From NCBI RefSeq assembly GCF_900188025.1, contig NZ_FZNO01000007.1, positions 62,001 to 126,000 of the forward strand: a DNA stretch of 64,000 nt, in the 5' to 3' direction. Source of the stretch: Blastococcus mobilis (GTDB lineage Bacteria > Actinomycetota > Actinomycetes > Mycobacteriales > Geodermatophilaceae). The position numbers and the translations under genes were made by a program. Shown here piece after piece: positions 19,807 through 32,537 of the stretch. Each line of letters begins with the position of its first letter. Positions within the stretch are counted from its first letter, which is position 1. The notes under the pieces are model-generated. The model had not been told where the DNA came from and did no database searches. It saw only the letters and a program-made list of their open reading frames with translations.

Positions 19807-20196
19807 GTGAGCCCCCCTGCCCGGCTGCGGACGAGTCGGACCGCACTCCTTCCCGTCGCCCTCCTCGCGCTCTGCATGCTGCCACTGGCGACGGTGTCGG
19901 GCTGGACGCTGGTGGTCCTGCTGGTGCCCGCCGTGATTGCGGCGTGGGTGGTGCGGGTGGGCGTCGACATCGGGGACGACGGGCTGACCGTCCGCTCGTT
20001 GCTCGGGCAGCGGCAGGTGCCCTGGAGCCGGCTCGCCGGGATCCGCGTCGCCCCGCGCGGCGACCTCTGGCTGGTCACCACCGCGCGCACCGAGGTGCGA
20101 CTGCCGGTGATGCGGGCGCGCGATCTCCCTCGGCTCGCCGCCCTGTCCGGTGGCCGCCTCGAGGTCCCGGAGCCACCGACCGAGAAGGATCAGTAG
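19807..20196 (+). CDS. PH-domain membrane protein, CFP-6-like
   Basis: About 129 residues: two adjacent hydrophobic segments (~10-45) followed by a small bacterial PH-like domain (GVDIGDDGLTVRSLLGQRQVPWSRLAGIRV). This matches the low-molecular-weight antigen 6 (CFP-6) family. Its position next to the ilv genes mirrors cfp6 (Rv3004) beside ilvB1 in M. tuberculosis. The function is unknown. The start is uncertain: GTG at 19807 gives MSPPARLRTSRTALL; a GTG at 19789 is also in frame. The last 7 nt overlap the 3' end of the convergent dehydrogenase gene. Confidence 0.8.
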   Translation: MSPPARLRTSRTALLPVALLALCMLPLATVSGWTLVVLLVPAVIAAWVVRVGVDIGDDGLTVRSLLGQRQVPWSRLAGIRVAPRGDLWLVTTARTEVRLPVMRARDLPRLAALSGGRLEVPEPPTEKDQ

Positions 20197-21137
20197 CGGT
20201 CGACGACGTTCTCCAGCGCCTCCCCGGCCAGGATCCGGGCGATCTGGCCGGTGACCGCCGCCGCCGCACGAGCCCCCGTCTGCGGCACCTCGCCGCCGAC
20301 GTGCGGGGTGAGCAACAGCCCGGGCGCCGACCACAACGGGTGGCCCGGGGGCAGCGGCTCCGGGTCGGTGACGTCCAGCGCCGCGCGGAGCCGGCCCGCG
20401 CGCAGCTCGGTGAGCAGGGCGTCGGTGTCGACGATCACCCCGCGGGCGGCGTTGACCAGCAGGGCGCCGTCCTGCATCGCGGCGAGGAAGCCGGCGTCGA
20501 CCATGCCCGTGGTCTCCGCCGTCACCGGCACGATGAGGATCACCACGTCGGCGTGCGGCAGCAGCTCCGGCAGGTCGCGCATGGCCCGGACGCCCTCGCG
20601 GGCGGTCCGGGCGACGTAGGTCAGCTCGACGTCGAAGCCGGCGAGCAGCCGGCCGATCGCCCGGCCGATGTCGCCCGCGCCGACGACGAGCACCCGGGCG
20701 CCGACGAGTGAGCTGTGGGTGCTGAACGACCAGCGCCCGGCGTCCTGCTCGCGGACGAAGAACGGGATGCCGCGCTGGGCAGCGAGCGTGACGGTGACTG
20801 CCCACTCCGCCGTCGAGGGGGTGTGCGCTCCGCGGGCGTTGCAGAGCATCACCCCCGCAGGGAGCCGGCCGGCGAACTTCTCCGCGCCGGCGGAGAGCAG
20901 CTGCACGAGCCGCAGTCGGGACAGGCCCTCCACGAAGCCGTTGTCCGGCAGGGTCGCGCCGCCGGAGCGCGGCACCCACACCTGCGCGAGGGCCGCATCG
21001 CCCGACGGCGGGCCGTCGTCCGGGTCGATGCGGTGGGCGCGGACGCGCGGGGACAGGTCCTCGACCGCGGCGCCGATCGCGCGGGAGGGCACGAGAACGT
21101 GCAGGGTCTCGCCGGGTTCCAGGGGCAGGTGGGGCAC
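20190..21137 (-). CDS. D-isomer-specific 2-hydroxyacid dehydrogenase
   Basis: 315-residue NAD(P)-dependent oxidoreductase of the phosphoglycerate dehydrogenase/glyoxylate reductase superfamily, without the ACT domain of SerA. It has the NAD-binding VLVVGAGDIGRAIGRLL, catalytic Arg in VNAARGVIVDTDAL, and the C-terminal His in TPHVGGEVPQTG. The substrate is not predictable. The GTG at 21137 is preferred over one at 21173 because TAGAGT lies 8 nt upstream of it. It is divergent from the lppZ-like gene. Confidence 0.9.
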   Translation of the reverse strand: MPHLPLEPGETLHVLVPSRAIGAAVEDLSPRVRAHRIDPDDGPPSGDAALAQVWVPRSGGATLPDNGFVEGLSRLRLVQLLSAGAEKFAGRLPAGVMLCNARGAHTPSTAEWAVTVTLAAQRGIPFFVREQDAGRWSFSTHSSLVGARVLVVGAGDIGRAIGRLLAGFDVELTYVARTAREGVRAMRDLPELLPHADVVILIVPVTAETTGMVDAGFLAAMQDGALLVNAARGVIVDTDALLTELRAGRLRAALDVTDPEPLPPGHPLWSAPGLLLTPHVGGEVPQTGARAAAAVTGQIARILAGEALENVVDRY

Positions 21138-21145
21138 GACTCCGG

Positions 21146-21151
21146 ACTCTA
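21146..21151 (-). promoter_or_regulatory. -10 element of the hydroxyacid dehydrogenase gene (leaderless)
   Basis: Minus-strand TAGAGT, then 8 nt, then GTG at 21137. Confidence 0.55.
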
Positions 21152-21174
21152 GGCGGCGGGCCGCCGGGCGCACG

Positions 21175-21180
21175 TACTCT
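21175..21180 (+). promoter_or_regulatory. -10 element of the lppZ-like gene (leaderless)
   Basis: TACTCT, then 7 nt, then GTG at 21188. It is 23 bp from the divergent -10, so the two promoters interlock as at 1613-1642. Confidence 0.55.
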
Positions 21181-21187
21181 CGACCAG

Positions 21188-22342
21188 GTGGGACGGCGGG
21201 CGGCAGCGGGTGCGTCCCGTCTGGCTGCGGTCGTGCTCACCGCCGTCGTACTGACCGGCTGCGGGGACGGCGGCTACGAGCCGAGCGGGCCCTTCCGCCC
21301 GCTGCCGGAGGGCGCGCCGCCCGAGGTGGGGCCGCCGTCGTCGAGCGCCCCCGTCCCCGGTGACCCGGCGCTGCCCGGGTCCGGCGAGGAGGGCGGCGAC
21401 CCGAACGTGGTCGCGTCCGGGCTCTCCGTCCCGACCGGCCTCGTCCTCCTGCCCGACGGCAGCGCGATCGTCGGCGAGCGCGACACCGGCCGCCTCGTCC
21501 ACGTGTTCCCCGACCGCTCCCCCGCGCGCGAGCTGATGACGGTGCCGGGCATCGACACGGCCGGCGACGGAGGCCTGCTGGGCCTGGCCCTCTCGCCCAC
21601 CTACCTCGAGGACGGCCTGCTCTACGCCTACGTGTCGACGGCGACCGACAACCGGGTCGTGCGCTTTCCGCTCGGCGGCACACCGAACCCGGTGCTGACC
21701 GGCATCCCCCGGGGGGAGCGGCACAACGGCGGCGGGCTGCTGTTCGGGACCGACGGCACCCTGTTCGTGGGCACCGGCGACGCCGGGGATCCCACCCTCG
21801 GCCGGGACCTCGGCTCGCTGGGCGGCAAGGTGCTGCAGATCGACGTGTTCGGGCGGTCCGTGGGCCCGTCCCCGGTCTTCAGCCGGGGCCACCGCGACGT
21901 GACGGCGCTCTGCCGGTCACCGGTGCCGGACGAGGCCGGCCAGGGGACGCTGTACGCCACCGACGACGCCACCGAGGGAGCGGACGAGGTCGACCGGGTC
22001 GTCCGCGGCACCGACTACGGCACCGTCGCGCCGCTGATCGAGGTGCCCGCCGAGGAGAGTGGCCTCGGCGGCTGCGCCGCTGCCGGTGGCGGGATCTTCC
22101 TCGGCGCACTGGACGGGGAGCGGGTGCACGCCTTCGCACTCGACGGTGCCGGGGCCGTGGTGGGCGACCCGGAGGAGTTCCTGGGCGGCCAGTACGGCCG
22201 GCTCCGCACCGTCGTCATCGACGCCGAGGGCGCGCTCTGGATCACCACGTCCAACCGCGACGGCGTCGGGACACCGATCGAGGACGACGACCGGGTGCTC
22301 CGGATCCTCCCGCCGTCCGCGGCCGGCGCGTCGCCGCTGTAG
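21188..22342 (+). CDS. PQQ-dependent sugar dehydrogenase-like lipoprotein (LppZ-like)
   Basis: 384-residue predicted lipoprotein: signal peptide ending in the lipobox LTGC (Cys25), a Gly/Pro-rich linker to ~70, then a glucose/sorbosone dehydrogenase-type beta-propeller. Visible family motifs are VPTGLVLLPDGSAIVGER, RHNGGGLLFGTDGTLFVGTGD and RGHRDVTAL. It would be anchored on the outer face of the membrane. Whether it binds PQQ is unknown; mycobacterial LppZ, in the same gene neighbourhood (Rv3006), has no proven activity. GTG start with TACTCT 7 nt upstream. It is convergent with gatB across a hairpin. Confidence 0.88.
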   Translation: MGRRAAAGASRLAAVVLTAVVLTGCGDGGYEPSGPFRPLPEGAPPEVGPPSSSAPVPGDPALPGSGEEGGDPNVVASGLSVPTGLVLLPDGSAIVGERDTGRLVHVFPDRSPARELMTVPGIDTAGDGGLLGLALSPTYLEDGLLYAYVSTATDNRVVRFPLGGTPNPVLTGIPRGERHNGGGLLFGTDGTLFVGTGDAGDPTLGRDLGSLGGKVLQIDVFGRSVGPSPVFSRGHRDVTALCRSPVPDEAGQGTLYATDDATEGADEVDRVVRGTDYGTVAPLIEVPAEESGLGGCAAAGGGIFLGALDGERVHAFALDGAGAVVGDPEEFLGGQYGRLRTVVIDAEGALWITTSNRDGVGTPIEDDDRVLRILPPSAAGASPL

Positions 22343-22349
22343 AGGCCTG

Positions 22350-22393
22350 GTCGTCCCGGGCGCGGAGCCCGGAGGGCTCCCGGCCGGGACGAC
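22350..22393. terminator. Hairpin between convergent lppZ-like gene and gatB, with family-1-like repeat
   Basis: 10-bp arms gtcgtcccgg (22350-22359) and ccgggacgac (22384-22393) enclose GCGCGGAGCCCGGAGGGCTCC. The following bases to 22450 (caagggctc ... ggctgctggccgcggtgcgg) resemble the 3' half of the family-1 units at 45.4 kb. It probably acts as a terminator for both genes. Confidence 0.7.
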
Positions 22394-22456
22394 GCAAGGG
22401 CTCAGCGCGACCGGGGAACGGCTGCTGGCCGCGGTGCGGTCCCGAGGACCGCAGTG

Positions 22457-23950
22457 TTACAGCAGCCGCTCCTCGAGCATCCGCTTGACGGTGGCGGCGT
22501 CGGCCTTGCCGCGGGTGGTCTTCATGACCGCGCCCACGAGGGCGCCGATGGCCTGCACCTTGCCACCGCGCACCTTCTCGGCGACATCGGGGTTGCCCTC
22601 GATGGCCGCCTCGACGGCGCCGACCAGCTCGTCGGACTCGCCCATGACCGCCAGACCGCGGCTCTCGACGATCGCGGCCGGGTCGCCCTCCCCGGCGAGC
22701 ACGCCGTCGAGCGCCTGCCGGGCGAGCTGGTCGTTGATCGTGCCGGCCGCGACCAGGCCGACCAGTTCGGCGACCTGCGCCGGGGTGACGGCGAGCTCCG
22801 CCAGGTCGACGCCGGCGTCGTTGGCCCGACGGGCCAGCTCGCCCAGCCACCACTTGCGGGCGTCCGCGGGCGAGGCGCCGGCCGCGACGGTGTCGCTGAC
22901 CAGCTCGACGGCACCGGCGTTGACCAGCCAGGCCATCTCGGTCGGCGAGATCCCCCACTCCTCCGACAGCCGCGCCCGTCGGGCGGCGGGCAGCTCGGGC
23001 AGCATGGCGGCGAGCTTGGCGACCCACTCCTCGTCGGGGGCGACCGGCACGAGGTCGGGCTCGGGGAAGTACCGGTAGTCGGTGGCCTCCTCCTTGCTGC
23101 GACCCGGCGAGGTGGTGCCGGTGTCCTCGTGGAAGTGCCGGGTCTCCTGCAGGACCCGCTCCCCCGCGTCCAGGACGGCGGCCTGGCGGCGCATCTCGAA
23201 GCGGACGGCGCGTTCGACGGAGCGCAGCGAGTTGACGTTCTTGGTCTCGGTGCGGGTGCCCCACTCCAGGCTGCCGATCGGGGCCAGCGAGGTGTTGACG
23301 TCGGAGCGCAGGTTGCCCTGCTCCATGCGCACCTCGGAGACGCCGAGGGCCAGCAGGATCTCGCGCAGCTCGGTGACGTAGGCGCGAGCCACCTCGGGCG
23401 CCTTGGCGCCGGCGCCGGGGATCGGGCGGGTGACGATCTCGACCAGCGGGATGCCCGCGCGGTTGTAGTCGATCAGCGAGTGGTCGGCGCCGTGGATGCG
23501 GCCGGTGGCGCCACCGACGTGCAGGTTCTTGCCGGTGTCCTCCTCGAGGTGCACCCGCTCGATCTCCACGCGGTAGGTCTCGCCGTCGACCTCGACGTCC
23601 AGATGCCCGGCGGTGCAGAGCGGCTCGTCGTACTGGGTGGTCTGGAAGCCCTTGGGGATGTCCGGGTAGAAGTAGTTCTTCCGCGAGAACCGGCACCAGG
23701 TGGCGATGCGGCAGCCCAGGGCCAGGCCGATGCGGATCGTCGACTCGATCGCGGCGGCGTTGGCCACCGGGAGGGAGCCGGGCAGGCCCAGGCACACCGG
23801 GCAGGTCTGGGTGTTGGGCTCGGCCCCGAACGTCGTGGAGCAGCCGCAGAACATCTTGGAGGCGGTGCCGAGCTCCACGTGGGTCTCGAGGCCGATCACC
23901 GGCTCGTAGCGAGTGAGGACCTCGTCGAAGCCGACCAGGGTGTCGCTCAT
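22457..23950 (-). CDS. gatB: Asp/Glu-tRNA amidotransferase subunit B
   Basis: 497 residues. GatB binds Glu-tRNA-Gln or Asp-tRNA-Asn and phosphorylates the misacylated amino acid before amidation. N-terminal catalytic cradle: [15 protein letters not shown] and the Cys cluster [19 protein letters not shown]. The C-terminal tail (Yqey-like domain) binds tRNA and includes [19 protein letters not shown]. The start is ATG at 23950 ([12 protein letters not shown]) with AAGGAG about 11 nt upstream. The ATG overlaps the TGA of a 59-codon membrane gene (ATGA). Last gene of gatC-gatA-orf59-gatB. Confidence 0.97.
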   Translation of the reverse strand: MSDTLVGFDEVLTRYEPVIGLETHVELGTASKMFCGCSTTFGAEPNTQTCPVCLGLPGSLPVANAAAIESTIRIGLALGCRIATWCRFSRKNYFYPDIPKGFQTTQYDEPLCTAGHLDVEVDGETYRVEIERVHLEEDTGKNLHVGGATGRIHGADHSLIDYNRAGIPLVEIVTRPIPGAGAKAPEVARAYVTELREILLALGVSEVRMEQGNLRSDVNTSLAPIGSLEWGTRTETKNVNSLRSVERAVRFEMRRQAAVLDAGERVLQETRHFHEDTGTTSPGRSKEEATDYRYFPEPDLVPVAPDEEWVAKLAAMLPELPAARRARLSEEWGISPTEMAWLVNAGAVELVSDTVAAGASPADARKWWLGELARRANDAGVDLAELAVTPAQVAELVGLVAAGTINDQLARQALDGVLAGEGDPAAIVESRGLAVMGESDELVGAVEAAIEGNPDVAEKVRGGKVQAIGALVGAVMKTTRGKADAATVKRMLEERLL

Positions 23951-24126
23951 GAGGGGTTGTTCTCCTTCGGGCCGGTGCGGCCGGTGAGCACCGCGCCGAT
24001 GCCGGTCAGCACGCCCAGGACGATGAAGACCGCGAAGACGGCGCGTCCGGTGCCGATCCAGAGCGCGGCGCCGGCCAGGACGACGAACGCGGTGAGGACC
24101 CAGGCGGCCTTGAGTGCGCCGTTCAC
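23947..24126 (-). CDS. 59-residue membrane protein between gatA and gatB
   Basis: A short gene read as GTG-AAC-GGC..., protein [20 protein letters not shown] then a second hydrophobic segment and a polar tail ending [11 protein letters not shown]. Two hydrophobic segments (~8-24 and ~29-49) separated by a short GTGR turn predict a helical hairpin. It overlaps gatA by GTGA (24126-24123) and gatB by ATGA (23950-23947), so it is translationally locked into the gatCAB operon. Such tight coupling on both sides is strong evidence for a real gene. No function is known to me; nothing in GatCAB biochemistry needs a membrane protein. Confidence 0.8.
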   Translation of the reverse strand: MNGALKAAWVLTAFVVLAGAALWIGTGRAVFAVFIVLGVLTGIGAVLTGRTGPKENNPS

Positions 24127-25679
24127 GCGGCACCGCCGGCGGCCTGGGCGTCACGATGGGGCAGCTGGTCGAGGAACCGGGAGCCGCGGGCGTCGTCCTG
24201 CGCGCTCTCCAGCGCTGCGGCGACGCGATAGCAGCGGTCGTCGGCGAGCGCCGGCGCCATGATCTGGAAGCCGACGGGCAACCCGTCGGAGAGCCCGCAG
24301 GGCACCGAGATGGCGGGCACCCCGGCCAGGCTCGCCGGCAGCGTGCAGAGATCCGCGGCGTACATGGCGACCGGATCGTCGACGCGGGAGCCGAGCGGGA
24401 AGGCGACGGTCGGCGTCGTCGGGCTGACCACGACGTCCACCTCGTCGTAGGCGGCGGAGAAGTCGCGGCTGATCAGCGTCCGGACCTTCTGGGCCTGGCC
24501 GTAGTAGGCGTCGTAGTAGCCGCTGGACAGGGCGTAGGTGCCCAGGATGATGCGGCGCTTCACCTCGGCACCGAAGCCCCGCTCGCGGGTCAACGCCATG
24601 ACCTCGTCGAGGTCGCGGCTCCCGTCGTCCCCCACCCGCAAGCCGTAGCGGACGCCGTCGAAGCGGGACAGGTTGGAGGACGCCTCGCTGGGAGCGATCA
24701 GGTAGTAGGCCGGCAGCGCCAGGTCGAACGCGGGGCAGGAGACCTCACGGACCTCGGCACCCATGCTCTCCAGCAGGGCCACGGCCTCGGCGACGCGGGC
24801 CAGCACGCCGGGCTCGTAGCCGTCGGTGTGGCCCTCGCCGCCGAGCTCGCGGACGATCCCGACCTTCAGGCCCGTCAGGTCACCCCCGGCGCCGCGGCGG
24901 GCGGCCTCGGCGAGCACCGGCACGGGGGCGTCGATGCTGGTCGAGTCCAGCGGGTCGTGCCCGCCGATCGCCTCGTGCAGCAGTGCTGCGTCGAGGACGG
25001 TGCGCGCCATGGGCCCGGCCTGGTCCAGGCTCGAGGAGAAGGCGATGAGGCCGAAGCGGGACACCGAGCCGTAGGTCGGCTTGTGGCCGACCAGCCCGGT
25101 GAGGGCGGCGGGCTGGCGGATCGAGCCGCCGGTGTCGGTGCCGATCGCCCACGGGGCGAGGCCGCCGGCGACCGCCGCGGACGAGCCGCCGGAGGACCCA
25201 CCCGGGATGCGCTCGGGATCCCAGGGGTTGCGGGTGATCCGGTAGGCGGAGTTCTCGGTGGAGGAGCCCATCGCGAACTCGTCCATGTTGGTCTTGCCGA
25301 GCAGCACCGTGCCCGCGGCGCCGAGCCGCGCGGCGACCGTGGCGTCGTAGGGCGGCTTCCAGCCCTCGAGGATCTTCGAGCCGCTGGTCGTCGGGACACC
25401 TGCGGTGACGATGACGTCCTTGAGCGCGACCGGGATGCCGGCCAGCCCCGAGCCCGCGCTGCCGGCCGCGTCGATGGCGGCCGCTCGCTCCACGGCAGCC
25501 GCGGGGTCGACGTGCAGGTAGGAGCCGAGGACGTCGTCATCGGCGGCGATGCGGTCCAGGTAGGCCTGGGTGATCTCGGCGGACGTGGCGCCGTCCTGCA
25601 GGGCCGCCTGCAGCTCGGTCACCGTCATCGAGGTCACGTCGGTGCTCGCGCGCACCTCGTTCTCGGGAGTCGTGGTCAC
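24123..25679 (-). CDS. gatA: Asp/Glu-tRNA amidotransferase subunit A
   Basis: 518-residue amidase-signature enzyme that releases ammonia from glutamine for GatB. The Ser-cisSer-Lys triad is visible: Lys in [10 protein letters not shown], cis-Ser in [14 protein letters not shown] and nucleophile Ser in [10 protein letters not shown] order typical of GatA ([15 protein letters not shown]). The length is near the usual 485-500 plus a ~15-residue N-terminal extension. GTG at 25679 follows AGGAGGAAGC and overlaps the gatC TGA (GTGA). Its own TGA overlaps the GTG of the 59-codon membrane gene. Confidence 0.97.
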   Translation of the reverse strand: MTTTPENEVRASTDVTSMTVTELQAALQDGATSAEITQAYLDRIAADDDVLGSYLHVDPAAAVERAAAIDAAGSAGSGLAGIPVALKDVIVTAGVPTTSGSKILEGWKPPYDATVAARLGAAGTVLLGKTNMDEFAMGSSTENSAYRITRNPWDPERIPGGSSGGSSAAVAGGLAPWAIGTDTGGSIRQPAALTGLVGHKPTYGSVSRFGLIAFSSSLDQAGPMARTVLDAALLHEAIGGHDPLDSTSIDAPVPVLAEAARRGAGGDLTGLKVGIVRELGGEGHTDGYEPGVLARVAEAVALLESMGAEVREVSCPAFDLALPAYYLIAPSEASSNLSRFDGVRYGLRVGDDGSRDLDEVMALTRERGFGAEVKRRIILGTYALSSGYYDAYYGQAQKVRTLISRDFSAAYDEVDVVVSPTTPTVAFPLGSRVDDPVAMYAADLCTLPASLAGVPAISVPCGLSDGLPVGFQIMAPALADDRCYRVAAALESAQDDARGSRFLDQLPHRDAQAAGGAA

Positions 25680-25975
25680 GCTTCCTCCTGCAGGATCCGC
25701 GGCACCCGGAAGCGGCCCTCCTCGGCGGCCGGCGCCCCGGCGAGGACGATCTCGCGGGGCAGGCTGGGCCCGACGACGTCCTCGCGCATGACGTTGGTCA
25801 TGGGCACCGCGTGCGTCGTGGGCGGCACCTCCTCGACGGCGGCCTTCCCGACCTGGGCCACGGCGTCGAGCACGTCGGCGAGCTGGCCGGCGAAGAGATC
25901 GAGCTCCTCGTCGGTCACCGCCAGCCGGGCCAGGCGCGCGAGGTGCGCGACATCCTTCCGGGAGAGCGTGCTCAT
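25676..25975 (-). CDS. gatC: Asp/Glu-tRNA amidotransferase subunit C
   Basis: 99 residues, the normal GatC length. GatC is a small wrap-around subunit that stabilises GatA-GatB. It begins [20 protein letters not shown], the canonical start, with [18 protein letters not shown] helices and the C-terminal [20 protein letters not shown]. The ATG at 25975 has GGAG 12 nt upstream. An in-frame GTG at 25993 is the alternative. First gene of the operon; a TAGAGT -10 lies ~75 nt upstream. Confidence 0.95.
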   Translation of the reverse strand: MSTLSRKDVAHLARLARLAVTDEELDLFAGQLADVLDAVAQVGKAAVEEVPPTTHAVPMTNVMREDVVGPSLPREIVLAGAPAAEEGRFRVPRILQEEA

Positions 25976-26050
25976 GCTGGGGTGGAACTCCACTTCGCAG
26001 TGCCGAACGGCTGAGGTGGGCCCGGCTTCTCGGCCGGACGTGACCCGCCC

Positions 26051-26056
26051 ACTCTA
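26051..26056 (-). promoter_or_regulatory. Possible -10 element of the gatCAB operon
   Basis: Minus-strand TAGAGT about 75 nt before gatC. It would give a leadered transcript, unlike most neighbours. No clear -35. Confidence 0.4.
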
Positions 26057-26124
26057 CGTGGGCCCCGCCGGTGGCATCCGGTGCGGAAGCGGACGTGAGA
26101 AGCTGCACGCACGCGATCGACGGG

Positions 26125-26182
26125 AGAAGGATCCCCTTCTCCCCACCGCTCGCACGCTCGCGGCGGGCCCCGGAAGGGGGCC
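26125..26182. repeat. Palindromic element (family 2) before the ACT gene
   Basis: Starts AGAAGGATCCCCTTCT, contains CCACCGCTCGCACGCTCGCG, and ends in CGGAAGGGGGCC, so CCCCTTC and GAAGGGG form arms. The inner GCTCGCACGCTCG is shared with the element at 59221-59300. Confidence 0.75.
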
Positions 26183-26203
26183 ATGGGCAGCCCCGGAGGA
26201 AGC

Positions 26204-26902
26204 GTGTCCTATCTCCTGCGCCTGGTGGTTCCCGACAAGCCCGGCGCCCTCGGCGCCGTCGCCACCGCGCTCGGTTCCGCCGGCGTCGACATCGTCTCCC
26301 TCGACGTCCTCGAGCGCGGCAACGGTGTGGCGGTCGACGACGTCGTCGTGGACCTGCCCCCCGGCCGGCTGCCCGACAGCCTGATCACCGCCGCACAGAC
26401 CGTCCCCGGGGTCTCGGTGGAGACGCTGCGGCCCTTCGCCGGCCCGCTGGACACCCACCGCGAGCTGGAACTGCTGGACGCGCTGGCCCGCGGGGCCGGA
26501 AGCCCTCCCGAGCCCTCCCTGTCGGCGAAGCTGCTGGCGGCCGAGCTGCCGCGGGTCTTCCACAGCGGCTGGGCCGTCGTGCTCTCGGCGGTCCAGCCGT
26601 CCTCCGCGGGTGGGCCCGCGTGGGAAGTGGCGGCAGCCTCCGACGCCGCCCCGACGTTCGAGGGACTCACCCTCCCGTGGATGCCGCTGAGCGGGCCGCG
26701 GCTGCTGCCCAGCGACGACGAGTGGCTGCCGGAGCGGTGGCGGGAGATGGCCATCGAGATGATGGCCGCTCCCTACGGCGGCCCGGGCTGCGCGGTGGTG
26801 GTGGGTCGTTCCGGTGGCCCGGCCTTCCGCCGGTCGGAGCTGCTCCGGCTCGCGCACCTGACCGGCATCGCGACCACCGTGGCGTCCCTGCCCCCGGACT
26901 AG
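26204..26902 (+). CDS. ACT-domain protein
   Basis: 232 residues with one N-terminal ACT domain ([34 protein letters not shown]). A ~150-residue C-terminal part has no motif I recognise, though it shows an alternating strand/helix pattern that could be GAF-like. ACT domains bind amino acids, so a sensor or allosteric role is plausible. Positional counterpart of Rv3013, between gatC and ligA. The GTG at 26204 is preferred over ATG 26183 because GGAGGA lies just upstream of it. Confidence 0.8.
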   Translation: MSYLLRLVVPDKPGALGAVATALGSAGVDIVSLDVLERGNGVAVDDVVVDLPPGRLPDSLITAAQTVPGVSVETLRPFAGPLDTHRELELLDALARGAGSPPEPSLSAKLLAAELPRVFHSGWAVVLSAVQPSSAGGPAWEVAAASDAAPTFEGLTLPWMPLSGPRLLPSDDEWLPERWREMAIEMMAAPYGGPGCAVVVGRSGGPAFRRSELLRLAHLTGIATTVASLPPD

Positions 26903-26910
26903 GGAGAGGA

Positions 26911-26955
26911 CCCCTCCCCGGCCCCTCGGGAGCTCGGGGCGGTTCCCTGGAGGGG
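26911..26955. terminator. Hairpin between convergent ACT gene and ligA
   Basis: Nested arms: cccctcc (26911-26917) with ggagggg (26949-26955), and gcccc (26921-26925) with ggggc (26936-26940). It resembles the family-2 palindromes in composition and position. Confidence 0.65.
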
Positions 26956-26959
26956 CGGA

Positions 26960-30164
<3,205 letters not shown>

Positions 30165-30171
30165 GACGGCG

Positions 30172-30177
30172 ACGGTA
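30172..30177 (-). promoter_or_regulatory. -10 element of the MetE-like gene (leaderless)
   Basis: Minus-strand TACCGT, then 7 nt, then GTG at 30164. The same hexamer serves ligA. Confidence 0.5.
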
Positions 30178-30215
30178 ACCCGCCCCGGCAGCGTCCCCGG
30201 TCACCACCCGCGGGC

Positions 30216-31313
30216 TCAGCGGGACAGCGGCTCCTCCGTCGCGCACGCCGTCCGCACGGCGCTCTGTCCCAGCACGCGGTCACCCCGGACGGCGTCGGGC
30301 TCGTAGAGCACGGCCGACTGGCCGGGAGCCACGCCGCGCTGCTCCTCGGCGAACTCGATCAGCAGCCCGCCGTCGTCCCCTGCGCTCACCCGGCAGGCCA
30401 CCGGTGCGGCGTGCGCCCGCACCTGCACCTCGGCCGTGAACGGCAGCGGCGGCACCGGCCCCGTCCAGCTGGGAGGACCCGTGCGCACTCCGGGCACCGC
30501 GGCCAGATCGGCCGTCCCGACCGTGACCGTGCGGGACACCGGCTCGATCGCGAGGACGTACCGCGGCCGCTGGTCACCGACCGCGATACCGAGACCGCGC
30601 CGCTGGCCGACCGTGAAGCCGTAGGTGCCGCCGTGCTCTCCCACCTGCTCCCCCGTGGCCGCGTCGACGACCGGCCCGGGCAGGCTCCCCAGCCGGCGGT
30701 TCAGGAAGCCGCGGGTGTCCCCGTCGGGGATGAAGCAGATGTCGTGCGAGTCGGGCTTGGCGGCCACGGCGAAACCCCGCTCGGCCGCGATCTCCCGCAC
30801 CCGATCCTTCGTCATCGACCCCAGCGGGAACATCGCCCCGGCCAGCTGCTCGCCGGTCAGCACTCCGAGCACGTAGGACTGGTCCTTGCCGGCGTCGACC
30901 GACCGCCTCAGCTCGCCACCCTCCAGCCGCGCGTGATGGCCGGTCACGACCGCGTCGAACCCGAGACCGAGGGCACGGTCCAGCACCGCGGAGAACTTGA
31001 TCTTCTCGTTGCAGCGCAGGCAGGGGTTGGGCGTGCGGCCGGCCGCGTACTCGGCCACGAAGTCGTCGACGACGTCCTCACGGAACCGGTCGGCCAGATC
31101 CCAGACGTAGAACGGGATGCCGAGTTCGTCGGCGACGCGCCGGGCGTCGTGGGCGTCCTCCACGCTGCAGCAGCCTCGCGCCCCACTGCGCAGGGTCTGC
31201 CGATCCGGCGAGAGCGCCAGGTGCACCCCGGTGACGTCGTGACCGGCGTCGACGGCGAGCGCCGCGGCGACCGCCGAGTCCACTCCCCCGCTCATGGCGG
31301 CGAGCAGCCTCAT
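30216..31313 (-). CDS. mnmA: tRNA-specific 2-thiouridylase
   Basis: 365-residue enzyme that thiolates U34 of tRNA-Lys, -Glu and -Gln. The PP-loop is [14 protein letters not shown]. The catalytic Cys pair lies in [14 protein letters not shown] and [11 protein letters not shown]. The C-terminal TGP/TAD-like domain begins [11 protein letters not shown]. The ATG at 31313 overlaps the TGA of the cysteine desulfurase gene (ATGA), so the sulfur donor and user are co-translated, as in Rv3025c-Rv3024c of M. tuberculosis. Confidence 0.96.
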   Translation of the reverse strand: MRLLAAMSGGVDSAVAAALAVDAGHDVTGVHLALSPDRQTLRSGARGCCSVEDAHDARRVADELGIPFYVWDLADRFREDVVDDFVAEYAAGRTPNPCLRCNEKIKFSAVLDRALGLGFDAVVTGHHARLEGGELRRSVDAGKDQSYVLGVLTGEQLAGAMFPLGSMTKDRVREIAAERGFAVAAKPDSHDICFIPDGDTRGFLNRRLGSLPGPVVDAATGEQVGEHGGTYGFTVGQRRGLGIAVGDQRPRYVLAIEPVSRTVTVGTADLAAVPGVRTGPPSWTGPVPPLPFTAEVQVRAHAAPVACRVSAGDDGGLLIEFAEEQRGVAPGQSAVLYEPDAVRGDRVLGQSAVRTACATEEPLSR

Positions 31314-32500
31314 CGTCGCCCCATCCCCGCCCGGCGGGCCCGCTCCACGACGGGCGCGATCACGTCGAGCACGGCGTCGACGTCGGCGTCGGTCGAGGTG
31401 TGGCCGAGGCTGAACCGCAGCGAGCTCCGAGCCCGGTCGGCGTCGGCGCCGGTGGCCAGCAGCACGTGGCTCGGGCGGGCGATGCCCGCGTTGCACGCCG
31501 AGCCCGTGGAGCACTCGATGCCCCGGGCGTCCAGCAGCATGAGCAGCGCGTCCCCCTCGGCGCCCGGGAACGACAGGTGCGCATTGCCGGGCAAGCGGCC
31601 CGGCCCGGAAGCCAGGCGGTCGTCGAGCGGCGCACCGTTGAGCTGGGCGTCGGACACCCGCTCCACGACGCCGGCGACGAGCCGGCCGCGCAGCTCCGAC
31701 AGGCGGTCGGCACGGTCCTCGCGGGACCCGACGGCGGTGACGGTCGCGACGGCGAGGCCGACGATGGCGGCCACGTCCAGCGTCCCGGAGCGGACGTCGC
31801 GCTCCTGGCCGCCCCCGTGCAGCAGCGGGGTGCACTCGGCGTCCCGCCGCAGCAGCAGCGCGCCGGCGCCCATCGGCCCGCCGAGCTTGTGCCCGGTCAT
31901 GGTGAGCGCATCCACCCCGCTCGCGGCGAAGTCGACCGGCACCTGGCCGACCGCCTGCACCGCATCCGTGTGCAGCGGCACGCCGACCTCGTGCGCGACC
32001 GCGGCCAGCGCCGGGATGTCGCTCACCGTGCCGATCTCGTTGTTGGCCCACATCACGCTGGCGAGGGCGACGTCGGAACCGTCCCCGAGCGCCTCGGCCA
32101 GGGCCTGCGGCCGCACCCGACCGCTCGGCTCGACCCGCAGCCAGGTGATCTCCGCCCCGTCGTGCTTGGCCAGCCACTCGACGCTGTCCAGGACGGCGTG
32201 GTGCTCGGCCGGGCTGACCACGATGCGGCGGCGACCGGCTTCCGCCTGCCGCCGCGCCCAGAACAGACCCTTGACGGCCAGGTTGTCGCTCTCGGTCCCG
32301 CCCCCGGTGAAGAGCACCTCCGACGGGCGGGCACCCAGGGCCTCGGCGAACCGCTCGCGGGACTGCTCTGCGGCACGCCGGGCGGCCCGGCCGCTCGCGT
32401 GCAGCGAGGAGGCGTTCCCGACCCGGCCCAGCTGCTCCGTCATGGCAGCCAGGACCTCGGGGAGCACCGGCGTGGTGGCCGCGTGGTCCAGGTACGTCAC
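31310..32500 (-). CDS. iscS: Cysteine desulfurase (IscS/NifS type)
   Basis: 396-residue PLP enzyme taking sulfur from cysteine as a persulfide. It begins [12 protein letters not shown]. The PLP Lys is in [12 protein letters not shown] and the active Cys loop is [13 protein letters not shown]. The loop has the short form of IscS-type enzymes. GTG at 32500 with GAGGAGGTCGG directly upstream. Coupled to mnmA by ATGA, so tRNA thiolation is a likely main duty; Fe-S assembly is possible too. It is 37 nt downstream of a frameshifted MFS gene. Confidence 0.95.
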   Translation of the reverse strand: MTYLDHAATTPVLPEVLAAMTEQLGRVGNASSLHASGRAARRAAEQSRERFAEALGARPSEVLFTGGGTESDNLAVKGLFWARRQAEAGRRRIVVSPAEHHAVLDSVEWLAKHDGAEITWLRVEPSGRVRPQALAEALGDGSDVALASVMWANNEIGTVSDIPALAAVAHEVGVPLHTDAVQAVGQVPVDFAASGVDALTMTGHKLGGPMGAGALLLRRDAECTPLLHGGGQERDVRSGTLDVAAIVGLAVATVTAVGSREDRADRLSELRGRLVAGVVERVSDAQLNGAPLDDRLASGPGRLPGNAHLSFPGAEGDALLMLLDARGIECSTGSACNAGIARPSHVLLATGADADRARSSLRFSLGHTSTDADVDAVLDVIAPVVERARRAGMGRR

Positions 32501-32537
32501 CCGACCTCCTCGCTGGGGCTCGTCGGCCACGTGACCG

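Noticed and set aside
24127-24154. gatB starting far upstream at 24154
   Set aside because: The extension overlaps the 59-codon membrane gene in another frame; ATG 23950 gives the canonical GatB N-terminus.
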